Positions 10,143 through 19,836 of a stretch of DNA of 64,000 nucleotides are shown piece after piece (within the stretch, counting starts at the first letter, position 1; every line of letters starts with the position of its first letter). Source of the DNA: Planctomycetota bacterium (lineage in GTDB: Bacteria > Planctomycetota > Brocadiia > Brocadiales > Brocadiaceae); contig VGXV01000013.1 in NCBI GenBank assembly GCA_016873165.1, positions 20,506 through 84,505 on the forward strand, given 5' to 3'. The notes under the pieces were generated by a model. That model was not told where the DNA came from. It searched no databases and saw only the letters and a list, made by a program, of their open reading frames with translations. The position numbers and the translations under genes were made by a program.

Positions 10143-10607
10143 ATGGGCGCTGAATATAGTGGAAAACTGATTGCTACGGGCAAGTCTTTTGGAATTATCG
10201 TAAGCCGATATAATAGTTTCATCACAAAACGTTTACTGGAAGGCGCAATTGATGGGCTTGTAAGGCATGGTGTAAAAGAAGATGACATTGCTGTATTTTG
10301 GGTGCCCGGCGCTTATGAGATTCCCATTGCAGCCCAAAAGGTTATACAAACAGGAAAATATGACGCAATTATTTGCCTTGGGGCAATTATTCGCGGAGAA
10401 ACGCCCCATTTTGATTTTGTTGCCAGCGAATCCGCGAAAGGCATTACGCAGATTGGTTTGTCGTCCGGAGTGCCAACCATCTATGGCATTATTACAACAG
10501 AAACATTAGAACAAGCAATTGACCGTGCTGGTGCAAAAACAGGAAATAAAGGCACAGAGGCAGCTTTATCGGCTATAGAAATGGTAAACCTCTTTGATCA
10601 AATATAA
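10143..10607 (+). CDS. ribH: 6,7-dimethyl-8-ribityllumazine synthase
   Basis: It condenses 5-amino-6-ribitylamino-uracil with 3,4-dihydroxy-2-butanone 4-phosphate, the penultimate step of riboflavin synthesis. It normally forms pentamers or 60-mer shells. The 154 residues are full length. Visible motifs are [41 protein letters not shown] (with the catalytic His region) and the final [14 protein letters not shown]. It lies just upstream of the nusB-type gene, a pairing seen in many bacteria. No FMN riboswitch is visible upstream. The ATG at 10143 matches the family N-terminus. Confidence 0.96.
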   Translation: MGAEYSGKLIATGKSFGIIVSRYNSFITKRLLEGAIDGLVRHGVKEDDIAVFWVPGAYEIPIAAQKVIQTGKYDAIICLGAIIRGETPHFDFVASESAKGITQIGLSSGVPTIYGIITTETLEQAIDRAGAKTGNKGTEAALSAIEMVNLFDQI

Positions 10608-10756
10608 CCCGGTGTAAAAACCAGTAACAAACATTACACGTTACACCTTTTCAACACTTCTCCCGCCAGACGCCTCAATGTAATAAAAACAACAGAATTA
10701 AAGATCGTACTTTTTACCCAATTGAAAATTTTTAAATTTTAGACTAAAAATATTCC

Positions 10757-12025
10757 ATGCGCAACAGAACGATTGCCCGCGAACTTGCCCTACAGGCATT
10801 ATACCAGCTCGATTTGCGCGGAGACGAAACGGAAAATGAAATGGAAGAATTCTGCAGGCAGAGCTCTGAAAAACCTGATATATATAAGTTCGCCATGTCG
10901 CTTATCAAGGGATGCAGATCTCACGTAAAAGAAATCGATGAGAAAATTTCACTTTCTGCGGAAAACTGGGATTTGCACCGGATGGCCATTATTGACAAAA
11001 ATATTCTGCGGCTGGGCATATATGAGCTGTTATACAGGGATGATATTCCCCCGAAGGTTTCCATTAATGAAGCAATAGAACTTGCCAAAAAATTCAGCAC
11101 CAAAGATTCCGGAATGTTTGTTAATGGTGTTTTGGATAAAGTATATAATTGGCTGAAAAATGAAAAAGCAAAAGACGCAAGAAAAGAGGAATCCGAACCC
11201 ATTTTCGGCATTTCCGACTTACATATACACACAAATTATTCTGACGGCACAACAACTCCGGAAGAGGTCGTTGATGAATCCATACGATTGGGTTTGTCCG
11301 CAATCGCCATCACCGATCATGATACGATTCAGGGATTTCTGAGGGCAGACGAATACAGGAACGGGAAAAAACTTCATATCATTCCCGGTATAGAAATTTC
11401 TTCATTTCTTGACCCTTCGGAGATACATATTTTAGGGTATTTTATCGACATCCATAATGACGCATTAAACGCCGTAATAAAAAAAGCGCACAAAGACAGA
11501 GTGGAGCGTATTTATACAATGGCGGAAAAACTCCGCAACCTTCAGGTCAACATAAATCCAGGAGAAGTATTAAACCTTGCGGGAGAAGGAACCCCGGGAC
11601 GCATGCATGTGGCAGAAGTGATCTGGCGCAACGGATACACCGCGACATTGCTGGAATCATTTTATAAATACATCGGCGATAAGGCGCCCGCATATGTTCC
11701 TAAAAAAACATTAACCCCGCAGGAGGCCATTGAACTGATACGAAATGCGAAAGGAGTGCCGGTACTGGCTCATCCCGGACTTACACAGCGGGATAATATT
11801 ATTGAAGATCTTGTAAAATACGGCTTGCAGGGGATAGAGGTATACTATCCCTCCCATACAAAAGCAACCGTAGAAAAATACCTCAAATTGGCAAAAAAAT
11901 ATAATCTTGTGGTAACCGGCGGCTCCGATTTTCACGGAGAAAGAAAGAGTGACAATCCGATAGCAAAAGTTACTATATCCGGCAACCTTGTGAAACAACT
12001 GAAGCAAAGATGCAACATTAATTGA
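10757..12025 (+). CDS. nusB: NusB fused to a PHP-family phosphoesterase (RNase AM/YciV-like)
   Basis: Residues 1-140 are a complete NusB, the rRNA antitermination factor that works with NusE: RTIARELALQALYQLD at the start and FVNGVLDKVYNWL at the end. A short charged linker leads into a PHP metal-dependent phosphoesterase from about residue 150. Its metal-binding motifs are DLHIHTNYSDG, ITDHDT (about 187), GIEIS (about 211), EIHILGYFID, VPVLAHPG (about 337) and GGSDFH (about 388). This is the TrpH/YciV subgroup, whose E. coli member is RNase AM, a 5'-to-3' exonuclease that trims 5' ends of rRNAs. NusB is normally about 140 residues, so the fusion triples the length. There is no stop or start codon between the halves that would suggest two genes. 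The gene follows ribH. Confidence 0.9.
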   Translation: MRNRTIARELALQALYQLDLRGDETENEMEEFCRQSSEKPDIYKFAMSLIKGCRSHVKEIDEKISLSAENWDLHRMAIIDKNILRLGIYELLYRDDIPPKVSINEAIELAKKFSTKDSGMFVNGVLDKVYNWLKNEKAKDARKEESEPIFGISDLHIHTNYSDGTTTPEEVVDESIRLGLSAIAITDHDTIQGFLRADEYRNGKKLHIIPGIEISSFLDPSEIHILGYFIDIHNDALNAVIKKAHKDRVERIYTMAEKLRNLQVNINPGEVLNLAGEGTPGRMHVAEVIWRNGYTATLLESFYKYIGDKAPAYVPKKTLTPQEAIELIRNAKGVPVLAHPGLTQRDNIIEDLVKYGLQGIEVYYPSHTKATVEKYLKLAKKYNLVVTGGSDFHGERKSDNPIAKVTISGNLVKQLKQRCNIN

Positions 12026-12086
12026 GTTTTTTAATTTTTATACTATTCCATTGATATCGCAAGAACAGAAATAAAGGTAAAAATAC

Positions 12087-13319
12087 ATGGGAAAAACAGA
12101 AAAGACCGAAATGAAGGACGATACCCAAAAAACCAAAAAAAGCCTTTGGTATCGCATTAAAAACTTTACATTTGAACCAAAGAAAACAGTTGTTATAGAA
12201 GATGGCACAATACGCCTCGTGCCCATTGATCAGGCGCCTGTTGTTCTCAAAGAAAAAGTGGCGGAAAGGCATGTTCCGCCTGAAGCGGTTGTTATAGAAA
12301 AAGCGCCTCCGGAAAAACCCGTCATCGTTCCGAAAGAAAAACCGGTTATTGAAGAAATAAAAGAAAAGCCCGTTGTAAAAGAAAAAATAATTAAGAAAGA
12401 ACCCGTTGTTGTACCGAATAAGTTAAAAAAAGGGCTTGAAAAGACGAGGGGACGCTTTTGGTCGCGTTTAAAAGATTTCCTGTCATTCAGAAAAGGCATC
12501 GACGAATCGGTGCTTGAAGAATTGGAAGACATCCTCATCGGAGCGGATATGGGTGCGCGTCCCGTGCAAAAACTTATCGAAGAAATACATGGGGCATGGA
12601 AAGAAAAAATAATTACCGAAACATCTCAGATAAATAATTTTATAAAAGGGCGACTGAAGGAGGACTTACACCAGTGGAAAACCGACATCCAATATGCAAA
12701 TAAGCCGCCTACGGTCATTATGGTAGTCGGCGTTAACGGCGTAGGCAAAACAACCTCCATAGCAAAGCTCGCAAGTTCCCTGATTAAGGAAGGTAAAAAA
12801 GTGATGCTTGCCGCAAGCGATACTTTCCGGGCAGCGGCAGTAGACCAACTGGACATCTGGTGTAAACGCATCGGGGCTGATATCGTAAAACATCAGACAG
12901 GTTCCGATCCCGCTGCTGTGGCGTATGATGCCCTTGAAGCAAGCATTGCAAGGGGCATGGATGTTTTAATCGTGGACACCGCAGGACGACTTCATACCCA
13001 TGACAATCTGATGAAAGAACTCACGAAAATAAAACGCGTTATTTCGAAGAGAATTCCCGATGCGCCGCATGAGGTAATAATGGTGCTTGATGCCACTACC
13101 GGGCAGAATGCGATCTCACAGGCTAAAATGTTCAAGGAAGCAGTGGACGTAACGGGAATATTTCTTGCAAAACTGGACGGTACGGCAAAAGGCGGCATAG
13201 TGCTTGGCATGTGCAATGAAACAAAAATCCCTGTCAAATTTGTCGGGCTTGGTGAACAGGCGGATGATATTGAGAAATTTAACCCTGACTCGTTTGTGGA
13301 CACCCTGTTAGAACAATGA
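12087..13319 (+). CDS. ftsY: Signal recognition particle receptor FtsY
   Basis: This GTPase docks SRP-ribosome complexes to the membrane. The N-terminal region (about 1-115) is a low-complexity Lys/Glu/Pro/Val segment with repeated EKPV-type units. It replaces the acidic A domain and probably contacts the membrane. The NG domain follows: a helical N part, then GVNGVGKTTSIAKLA (about 214), DTAGRLHT (about 296), AKLDGTAKGG (about 360) and the closing GLGEQADDIEKF. The length is 410 residues. Its TGA overlaps the ATG of the iron-sulfur gene by four bases, so the two are translationally coupled. Confidence 0.95.
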   Translation: MGKTEKTEMKDDTQKTKKSLWYRIKNFTFEPKKTVVIEDGTIRLVPIDQAPVVLKEKVAERHVPPEAVVIEKAPPEKPVIVPKEKPVIEEIKEKPVVKEKIIKKEPVVVPNKLKKGLEKTRGRFWSRLKDFLSFRKGIDESVLEELEDILIGADMGARPVQKLIEEIHGAWKEKIITETSQINNFIKGRLKEDLHQWKTDIQYANKPPTVIMVVGVNGVGKTTSIAKLASSLIKEGKKVMLAASDTFRAAAVDQLDIWCKRIGADIVKHQTGSDPAAVAYDALEASIARGMDVLIVDTAGRLHTHDNLMKELTKIKRVISKRIPDAPHEVIMVLDATTGQNAISQAKMFKEAVDVTGIFLAKLDGTAKGGIVLGMCNETKIPVKFVGLGEQADDIEKFNPDSFVDTLLEQ

Positions 13320-14038
13320 CGAACGATACCGTTAACTTTCATGTCTTCCGGTTTAATCCGGCCAGCGATAAGGAAGCGTATATTCAAACATACGAAATAC
13401 CCCTTACGAGAAAAGACCTTACGGTGCTGGAAGGTCTGATATACATCCAGCAGCGTTTGGATCACTCACTTGCATTCCGTTCATCGTGCAGGGCGGCAGT
13501 TTGCGGCTCCTGCGCCATGCATATTAATGGAAAATACCGCCTCGCCTGCAATACCCTGATTTCAAAACTGAACACAAAGACCGTTACCATCCGTCCCCTC
13601 GCCCATATGGAAATACAGAAAGACCTCTTTGTCAATATGAGGCCGTTTTGGGAAAAATATGAACAGATCAAGCCATACCTCATGCCGGGAAAGCCATCGC
13701 CTCCGGAAAGAGAAAGAATACAGAGCACGGATGAAAGAACGAAACTGGATGGATTAATTGACTGCATATTGTGCGCCTGCTGCCATTCCTCATGCCCTGT
13801 GACGGCAACGCGTGAAGACTACCTTGGCCCGATGTCTTTTCTCAACATCGACAGATTTGTTTCCGACAGCCGCGACGGCGCAAGGGAGGAACGTTTGGCG
13901 CTTGTGAACAGCGAGAAAGGAGTATGGCGCTGCCATTCGGTATTTAACTGCCAGGAAGTATGTCCGAAAGACCTGAATCCGACAGGCTCCATTACCCATC
14001 TGAAAAGAGAAATTATAAAAAAGAACGCAAAACGCTGA
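13316..14038 (+). CDS. sdhB: Succinate dehydrogenase/fumarate reductase iron-sulfur subunit
   Basis: This is the electron-transfer subunit between the flavoprotein and the membrane anchor of complex II. All three clusters can be read: [2Fe-2S] ligands in SCRAAVCGSCAM with the fourth Cys in YRLACNT (57-79), [4Fe-4S] in CILCACCHSSCP (about 151), and [3Fe-4S] plus shared ligands in CHSVFNCQEVCPKDLNP (about 205). The length of 240 residues is normal. The flavoprotein and anchor genes are not in the window, so this is an orphan coupled to ftsY by a four-base overlap. Direction of the reaction (succinate oxidation or fumarate reduction) cannot be told from sequence. Confidence 0.92.
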   Translation: MTNDTVNFHVFRFNPASDKEAYIQTYEIPLTRKDLTVLEGLIYIQQRLDHSLAFRSSCRAAVCGSCAMHINGKYRLACNTLISKLNTKTVTIRPLAHMEIQKDLFVNMRPFWEKYEQIKPYLMPGKPSPPERERIQSTDERTKLDGLIDCILCACCHSSCPVTATREDYLGPMSFLNIDRFVSDSRDGAREERLALVNSEKGVWRCHSVFNCQEVCPKDLNPTGSITHLKREIIKKNAKR

Positions 14039-14089
14039 ACAACTAAGAAAGCACAAGGAGACTTATTCTCAGCAAACAAAGTACTACAA

Positions 14090-14692
14090 ATGGAAAATAA
14101 CACTTCATTGAAACGCATTTGCGTATTTTGCGGATCAAGCATTGGTAACCGTCCTGCTTACAAGGATGCGGCAATAAAATTGGGAAAAGCTTTGGTTTCT
14201 CACGGCATAGGGCTTGTGTATGGCGGCGGAGGAGTTGGCCTTATGGGGATCATCGCGGAAACCGTTATGAAGGAAAAGGGAGAAGTAATAGGAGTCATAC
14301 CAAAATCGCTCTTTGCCAGAGAAATTGTTCTTCGTGAGATAACGGAACTTCACGAAGTCGGAAGTATGCACGAACGCAAGGCGCTGATGGCGCAATTATC
14401 CGACGCCTTCATCGCGATGCCGGGGGGATACGGAACACTGGACGAATTTTTTGAGATCGTCACCTGGTCCCAGTTAGGATTGCATGCAAAACCAATCGGC
14501 ATACTCAATGTAGACGGATATTTCGACCTGTTACTGGAATTCGTAGACCATGCCATCCGTGAATGCTTTGTAAAGCCGGAACACGGGCAATTAATTCTGC
14601 GGTCTGACAATCCCGATGAACTATTGCAAACACTCATTCGTAAAAAACCCATTCAACCTGCTGTTAAATTGATTGACTGGCAGGAAAGTTAA
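14090..14692 (+). CDS. LOG-family nucleoside 5'-monophosphate phosphoribohydrolase
   Basis: This is a Rossmann-like lysine-decarboxylase-like protein of the LOG family, which cleaves ribose phosphate from (cytokinin-type) nucleoside monophosphates. Family marks are CVFCGSSIGNRPAY at the N-terminus, the glycine-rich VYGGGGVGLMG, the MHERK motif, and PGGYGTLDEFFEIVTWSQLG (about 109). The length of 200 residues is typical. The older label of lysine decarboxylase is misleading. It is the last gene of the block that starts at ribH, about 50 bases after the iron-sulfur gene. Confidence 0.9.
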   Translation: MENNTSLKRICVFCGSSIGNRPAYKDAAIKLGKALVSHGIGLVYGGGGVGLMGIIAETVMKEKGEVIGVIPKSLFAREIVLREITELHEVGSMHERKALMAQLSDAFIAMPGGYGTLDEFFEIVTWSQLGLHAKPIGILNVDGYFDLLLEFVDHAIRECFVKPEHGQLILRSDNPDELLQTLIRKKPIQPAVKLIDWQES

Positions 14693-14699
14693 ATCGGGA

Positions 14700-15227
14700 T
14701 TAATTTCTGAGAACAAATCCATCCTTTTTCATTAAGCAGCGTAGGTTAACCCGACCTTCGCAATTCGAGGGGCAGGTAAACCGCTGAGCCAGTAAAATCA
14801 AAGGGTCATGTAAAAAGGTCGGCACTACAGACCGACCTGGCCTGATGCATAAACCTTTGGTGAAGGTTGTTCAGGAAGCACCAGTCCCAGTTGTGCCAAA
14901 AGGAGAGCAACATCGTCCGAATCCACCCCGCACGTTGGTTGTCATTGAGTTCTCCCAAATAGAGTATTTGTCACTGTACCACCCTTCCCCCGCTGACCCG
15001 GTGGTTCTCCACAACACTCCAATACCGGTGTGTTTTCCCGTCTTTCGTCCGTCTCTTTTCTCGTAAGAACATGCGGACATTTTCTCACGCCCACGTGAAG
15101 CCGTCAACAGGGTGGGTCGGCACTACAAGCCGTTTTGAAAATCTAACCCCTTGATTATCAATGGTTTCCAGGTGATTTATTCCCAAAAATAACCGTTTTT
15201 CGGCGCGAATTGTGAGAGTAGGGATAA
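14700..15227. other. Gene-free, GC-richer block bounded by a 13-bp direct repeat
   Basis: No intact gene is visible. The 13-mer GGTCGGCACTACA occurs at 14817-14829 and again at 15115-15127. The first copy also forms a short hairpin with the following GACCGACC. The 285 bases between the copies are richer in G and C than the surroundings. On the minus strand they read as structured, non-coding-like text. Such a block could be a remnant of a mobile RNA element or insertion. I cannot name it from sequence alone. Confidence 0.4.
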
Positions 15228-15338
15228 GCAGCAGCGCAGGGTCATAGGCTTAGAAAAGGCCAAGAATCCATAAAAAATGGCAAAGGTATTTCCAGCGAGG
15301 AAGCCAAAGTTCGACTTTCAAAATGGATTATAAAATAA
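15228..15338 (+). pseudogene. C-terminal remnant of a toxin-antitoxin antitoxin
   Basis: An open frame without a start encodes a tail ending ISSEEAKVRLSKWIIK. This matches the usual end of small antitoxins paired with RelE/ParE toxins (pattern ISHEEAKKRLxKWL). It overlaps the toxin start at 15323 in the normal antitoxin-toxin way. Upstream the frame hits a stop at 15225, so the DNA-binding N-terminus is missing. Confidence 0.5.
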
Positions 15339-15618
15339 TTTGGTCATCTGACGCTTTAGAAGATATAGAGGCCATTGGGAAGTTTATCGCGAGAGATTCT
15401 GAATTTTATGCCGAATCTACAATTCAAAAAATATTTGAAACCCCTCAGTCACTAATCCAACACCCCAAAATAGGGGGGCCGTGCCAGAGGTTGGCGATGA
15501 ATCTGTTCGGGAATTATTTGTTTTCCAATATCGTATCATTTATGAAATCAAAGCAAATGAAATTCATATTCTTACCGTAATACATGGAAAACGTATATTT
15601 GATAAAGAAAAAATTTAA
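15323..15618 (+). pseudogene. RelE/ParE-family toxin, frameshifted in a G-run
   Basis: The N-terminus MDYKIIWSSDALEDIEAI is typical of ParE/RelE toxins, which act on gyrase or on translating mRNA. The annotated frame runs to 15580, but after the GGGGGG at 15473-15478 the family sequence continues in another frame. There it reads VPEVGDESVRELFVFQYR, then IIYEI and HILTVIHGKRIF, and it stops at 15618. One more G would restore a toxin of about 98 residues. With its antitoxin also truncated, the pair is probably inactive, unless the G-run is a sequencing undercall. Confidence 0.7.
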
Positions 15619-15696
15619 CAAGACGCAAAGAAATTCTCAATATCGAGAAGTATTTTTTTATCAATAGTTATCAGATTGTTAAATCATTAACGAAAA

Positions 15697-16809
15697 TTAC
15701 GATTGCGGAGGGGTGCTTGAGACGCCTTCCGCTTCTTCCAATTTCCCTTCCGAAATTTCTTCCTCAAGTTTTACTACTTCGCGGAAAGCAATGCCCTCCT
15801 TCCAGAGAAATAAAAACCCCATGATAGTTGAGGGGAAAATGGATATTGCCCATAAAATAATAGCGTAACTTTGAGCCAACGTGGTATCAATGCCAAAGAT
15901 GTGCAGCGATTTCAGAACGGCAATGTGAAAAACGCCGATATAGCCGGGCGCCTGGGGCAATGCTACCGCAAGGGCAATGCAAACAGCGACAAGGCATGCG
16001 CCGACGAAAGGAAGCTGCAGGTGGAAGGCAAAACTCAGAATATAGATTTCTATCCCTCCTATAAGCCATACGATGAGAGATAAAATGAGTATCCATACCG
16101 TCTTCAGTTTATTCTCCAGTATTCTTAACCCAAACACAAAAGAATCATACAGGCTGAAAATCTTGTCTTTAAGTTTATGAGGAAGAAAGGAACAGAGTGT
16201 GGAGAGGATATTTTTAAAAAAATGCGGTTTCTCTACGATTAAAAAAAGCGAAATGATGGTAATGCCCCCAAAAGCCGCAAAGACCCCTGTCCATTTTTTT
16301 AATGAGGGAATTACCGATTGCCCTGCAGTTATTGTCTCATGAGATAATGCTGCGAAAGAAGGACTATGGGAGGCAGAATCAGGATTGGGAAGCAAGAACA
16401 AAGTTGCAACCGCAAAAATAATGAGCCCCAGCATGTCAAAAATTCTCTCAACAACAACCGTCGCAAAAGAGGTGGAGAATTTAATATTTTCTTTTTTGTA
16501 CAAAAGAAACGGACGCAAGACTTCTCCGACCCTTGCGGGAAGTATGTTATTTGCCATGAAACTGATGGAGGTAATTGATAACAGGCTCAGTGCAGAAATC
16601 GGTTTTATGTGCGATAATAAACCCTGCCACCGGAACGCCCGCACAACATAAAGGAAAATAGCCAATACTATTGCGGGAATTATGAACCAGTAATTCGCTT
16701 CGGTTAACGCATTCTTCAAAGATGACCATTCTATAGTTTTTATGAACAGCCACGAACAACCCAAACTTATGATGATACTCACAATAAATATAATATTCTT
16801 CTTGCTCAA
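15697..16809 (-). CDS. Flippase-like integral membrane protein (lysylphosphatidylglycerol synthase TM/UPF0104 family)
   Basis: This polytopic membrane protein has the UPF0104 pattern: an N-terminal helix, then AFRWQGLLSHI, then NNILPARVGEVLRPFLL, then TSFATVVVERIFDMLGL. Members are thought to move lipid-linked molecules or resemble the membrane part of MprF. The substrate here is unknown. The open frame extends to 16923, which would overlap uvrA by 76 bases. I prefer the TTG at 16809, which has an AAGGCAAAGG ribosome site and gives about 370 residues starting just before the first membrane helix. The C-terminus is acidic and Ser/Pro-rich. It lies downstream of uvrA on the same strand. Confidence 0.82.
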   Translation of the reverse strand: MSKKNIIFIVSIIISLGCSWLFIKTIEWSSLKNALTEANYWFIIPAIVLAIFLYVVRAFRWQGLLSHIKPISALSLLSITSISFMANNILPARVGEVLRPFLLYKKENIKFSTSFATVVVERIFDMLGLIIFAVATLFLLPNPDSASHSPSFAALSHETITAGQSVIPSLKKWTGVFAAFGGITIISLFLIVEKPHFFKNILSTLCSFLPHKLKDKIFSLYDSFVFGLRILENKLKTVWILILSLIVWLIGGIEIYILSFAFHLQLPFVGACLVAVCIALAVALPQAPGYIGVFHIAVLKSLHIFGIDTTLAQSYAIILWAISIFPSTIMGFLFLWKEGIAFREVVKLEEEISEGKLEEAEGVSSTPPQS

Positions 16810-16847
16810 AATTGCCTTTGCCTTTCTGAAAATGTGTTTTTTGGCGC

Positions 16848-19673
16848 TCAGGTAAAGTAGGGTTTTAAATATGTACCCGTATAACTGGCGTTTATTTTGG
16901 AAATTTTTTCCGGCGTTCCGCACCCGACGACATATCCTCCCTCACTGCCTCCTTCCGGACCAAGATCAATAATATAATCGGCGGATTTAATAATATCAAG
17001 ATTATGTTCCACTACTATTAAGGAATGTCCCGAATCGATCATTCTTTGAAAACAGTTCAGTAATTTTTGAATATCGTCCATGTGCAGACCAATGGTCGGT
17101 TCATCAAAGATAAAGAGCATTGATTCCGTAGTTTCCTGAGACATATAGGTAGATATCTTAAGACGCTGCGCTTCGCCTCCTGATAATGTTGTCGCCGGCT
17201 GACCGAGTTTCAAATAGCCGAGCCCGGTATCCTGCAGACATTTCAGGCCTTTTGTGATATTTGCGGATTCACGGAAAAATTCGACTGCTTCATCCACCGT
17301 CATGTTCAGCGCCTCATGGATATTCTTATTTTTATATTTCACATCGAGCACTTTTTTATTGAACCGCTTCCCGTCACATTTTTCACAGGTGACAAAGATA
17401 TCGGCAAGAAACTGCATATCAACCGTTACATATCCCGCTCCTTCACAAAACTCGCATCTTCCTCCGGGCACATTAAAGGAAAAGGAACCTGTGTTTAACT
17501 TGTGCGTTCTGGCCTCCCGCGTGGACGCAAAAAGTTTTCTTACTTCATCAAATATTTTTATATATGTTACGGGATTAGAACGCGGTGTGCGCCCTATAGG
17601 GGATTGATCGACAAGAAGAACGTCGCTGATAAACCGTTCGCCCTCAATTTCCGTATGTTTTCCCACAAATCCGGAATACACTCCCAGCTTTTTTTTCAAT
17701 GCACCGTAAAGGGTATCCTGTACAAGCGTGCTCTTTCCTGATCCTGAAACTCCGGTTACACAAACCAGCATATTCAGAGGAAATATTACATCGATATTTT
17801 TTAAATTATTTTGTGACGCGCCTTTTACAACAATAGCCCTCTTTGAAGGTTTTCTCCGTGAAGATGGTATTTTTATCGCCTTTTCTCCTTTTAAATATTG
17901 TCCGGTAAGAGAGCAGTTATTTGCGGGCAGTTGTTCAAAAGCGCCGTAATATACAAGCTTGCCTCCGTTTTCACCTGCGCCGGGACCAAGATCGATAATG
18001 ATATCAGAAGTCTTTATGACTTCTGTATCATGTTCCACCACCACAACGGTATTTCCGATATCCTTTAACCGCCTCAGGATATTGATTAACCTGTCCGTAT
18101 CTCTCGGATGAAGTCCGATGCTCGGTTCATCAAGTATGTAAAGAGTGTTTACCAGAGAAGACCCTAGCGATGTGGTAAGATTTACCCTCTGGGCTTCTCC
18201 TCCCGATAGCGTGCGCGTCATGCGGTCAAGGGTAAGGTATCCCAGACCGACTTTTATCATATAGTCGAGACGTTTTGTTATTTCCTGCAAAATTAAATGC
18301 GCAATATTTTTTTCATACGTGGAGAGTTGTAACTGCTGAAAAAACAGGTGTGCCTGTTCGATAGTCATACTGCAAACTTCCGCGATATTTTTTTGCTGAA
18401 TGAGTATGTTGAGCGCCTGTTCCTTTAATCGTGTTCCGCTACAGGCGCGGCACACATTATATCCCCTGTATTTGCTCAGGAATACGCGCACATGTATCTT
18501 GTATTTCCGGCTTTCCAGCCATTCGAAAAATCCGTTAATGCCGCAGAAATCCTCTGTGCCTTCAAGAAGCAGGGCTACCTGCTTTTTTGTCAATTCCCGG
18601 TAGGGAACGTTCAGGGGAATGTCATATTTTGATGCTGCCGATTCGAGTTCTTCATATAATTCCCGGTATGTGGGAGTGTTCCATGGAATGATCGCACCCT
18701 GTTCAAGGGTTTTCTCTTTGTCGGGAACAACGGCATCCATATCGATATCTATCGTATGGCCAAATCCCTGGCATTTGGGGCATGCGCCTATCGGATTATT
18801 AAAAGAAAATAACGCCGGAGATGGTTCAGAATATTCAATCGAGCAGTAACTGCAAAAAAACTTTTTGCTATATTTTAATTCAACCCATTGGGAGTCCTGT
18901 ATGCAAACGGCAGAGCCTTTTGAAAAACTCGTTGCGTTATCGGTGGATTCCTGTTGGGTATAAAAAATACTTAAATGCCCTGAACCCATGCGGTAAGAAG
19001 TTTCCAGCGAATCGATAAGGCGGTCTTTTATCGTGTCTTTTACGACCAGCCGGTCGATAATTCCATACACTGTTTTTGCGGAGCGGATATCAAAACCGTT
19101 CAATTCAACAGTAATGTCTACAATGGCGTTATCTGCCAGGATTCTTACTATTCCTCGTTCTTTCAGAAGGTTCACTTGTTCCTCTGAGGAAACATTTTGA
19201 CTAATATGAAGGGGGAATGTGACGAGAAATTTCGTGCCCTCCGGCAATGAAAGGGTGAAATCCACAATATGCGAAATGGTGTCAATCTTCACCAGCCGGT
19301 TGCAGTTTCTGCAATATGTCTTGCCAATGCGCGCATATAACAATCTCAGGTAATCATTGATTTCCGTTGCGGTGCCTACGGTTGAACGGCGGTTTTTTAC
19401 AGGATTTTTTTGCTGAATGGCGATTGCAGGGAGGATACCTTCAATGTGATCTACATCGGGCTTGTCCATTCTCTCTAAAAACTGCCGGGCGTATGCGGAA
19501 AAAGATTCTATGTATCTCCTCTGTCCCTCCGCGAAAAGAGTATCAAATGCGAGGCTTGACTTGCCGGAACCGCTGACCCCCGTAATGATCACCAGTTTTT
19601 TATGCGGAATTTCGATATCAATATTTTTTAAATTATTTACCCGTATGCCGCGGGCAATAATGGATTTTTTCAT
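16848..19673 (-). CDS. uvrA: Excinuclease ABC subunit A
   Basis: This is the damage-recognition ATPase of nucleotide excision repair, which loads UvrB at lesions. At 941 residues it is standard length. Two ABC modules are visible, with Walker A sequences GVSGSGKSSLAFDT and GVSGSGKSTLVQDT and signatures TLSGGEAQRVNL and TLSGGEAQRLKI. Zinc-binding Cys pairs occur in FCSYCSIEY with GACPKCQGFG, and in GRCEFCEGAG with CEKCDGKRF. The start MKKSIIARGIRVNNLKN is the family start. uvrB and uvrC are not in the window. Confidence 0.98.
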   Translation of the reverse strand: MKKSIIARGIRVNNLKNIDIEIPHKKLVIITGVSGSGKSSLAFDTLFAEGQRRYIESFSAYARQFLERMDKPDVDHIEGILPAIAIQQKNPVKNRRSTVGTATEINDYLRLLYARIGKTYCRNCNRLVKIDTISHIVDFTLSLPEGTKFLVTFPLHISQNVSSEEQVNLLKERGIVRILADNAIVDITVELNGFDIRSAKTVYGIIDRLVVKDTIKDRLIDSLETSYRMGSGHLSIFYTQQESTDNATSFSKGSAVCIQDSQWVELKYSKKFFCSYCSIEYSEPSPALFSFNNPIGACPKCQGFGHTIDIDMDAVVPDKEKTLEQGAIIPWNTPTYRELYEELESAASKYDIPLNVPYRELTKKQVALLLEGTEDFCGINGFFEWLESRKYKIHVRVFLSKYRGYNVCRACSGTRLKEQALNILIQQKNIAEVCSMTIEQAHLFFQQLQLSTYEKNIAHLILQEITKRLDYMIKVGLGYLTLDRMTRTLSGGEAQRVNLTTSLGSSLVNTLYILDEPSIGLHPRDTDRLINILRRLKDIGNTVVVVEHDTEVIKTSDIIIDLGPGAGENGGKLVYYGAFEQLPANNCSLTGQYLKGEKAIKIPSSRRKPSKRAIVVKGASQNNLKNIDVIFPLNMLVCVTGVSGSGKSTLVQDTLYGALKKKLGVYSGFVGKHTEIEGERFISDVLLVDQSPIGRTPRSNPVTYIKIFDEVRKLFASTREARTHKLNTGSFSFNVPGGRCEFCEGAGYVTVDMQFLADIFVTCEKCDGKRFNKKVLDVKYKNKNIHEALNMTVDEAVEFFRESANITKGLKCLQDTGLGYLKLGQPATTLSGGEAQRLKISTYMSQETTESMLFIFDEPTIGLHMDDIQKLLNCFQRMIDSGHSLIVVEHNLDIIKSADYIIDLGPEGGSEGGYVVGCGTPEKISKINASYTGTYLKPYFT

Positions 19674-19752
19674 ATTTTGCTTCTTACGATATACACGGCG
19701 TTTACTGGAAAATTATTTTAAGAAGATACATTGTTACTGATAAACGGAAAAG

Positions 19753-19798
19753 GGAGGAACATTCCCGATTTTTTTCAAAAACTCGGGAATGCTCCTCC
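19753..19798. terminator. Long hairpin upstream of uvrA
   Basis: A 16-bp stem (19753-19768 with 19783-19798) has a single A-C mismatch that becomes a G-U pair in the minus-strand RNA. It lies between the defence island and uvrA, so it could end minus-strand transcription coming from the toxin genes. A CCCTTTT follows on that strand, which is a weak T-run. Confidence 0.45.
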
Positions 19799-19836
19799 TG
19801 ATTGCCTGATATGGGCAGTGTTTAGTATTCCTCGCT

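Noticed and set aside
14871..15107. 78-residue frame on the minus strand in the GC-rich block
   Set aside because: It lies inside the repeat-bounded block, has no ribosome site and looks like structured non-coding sequence.
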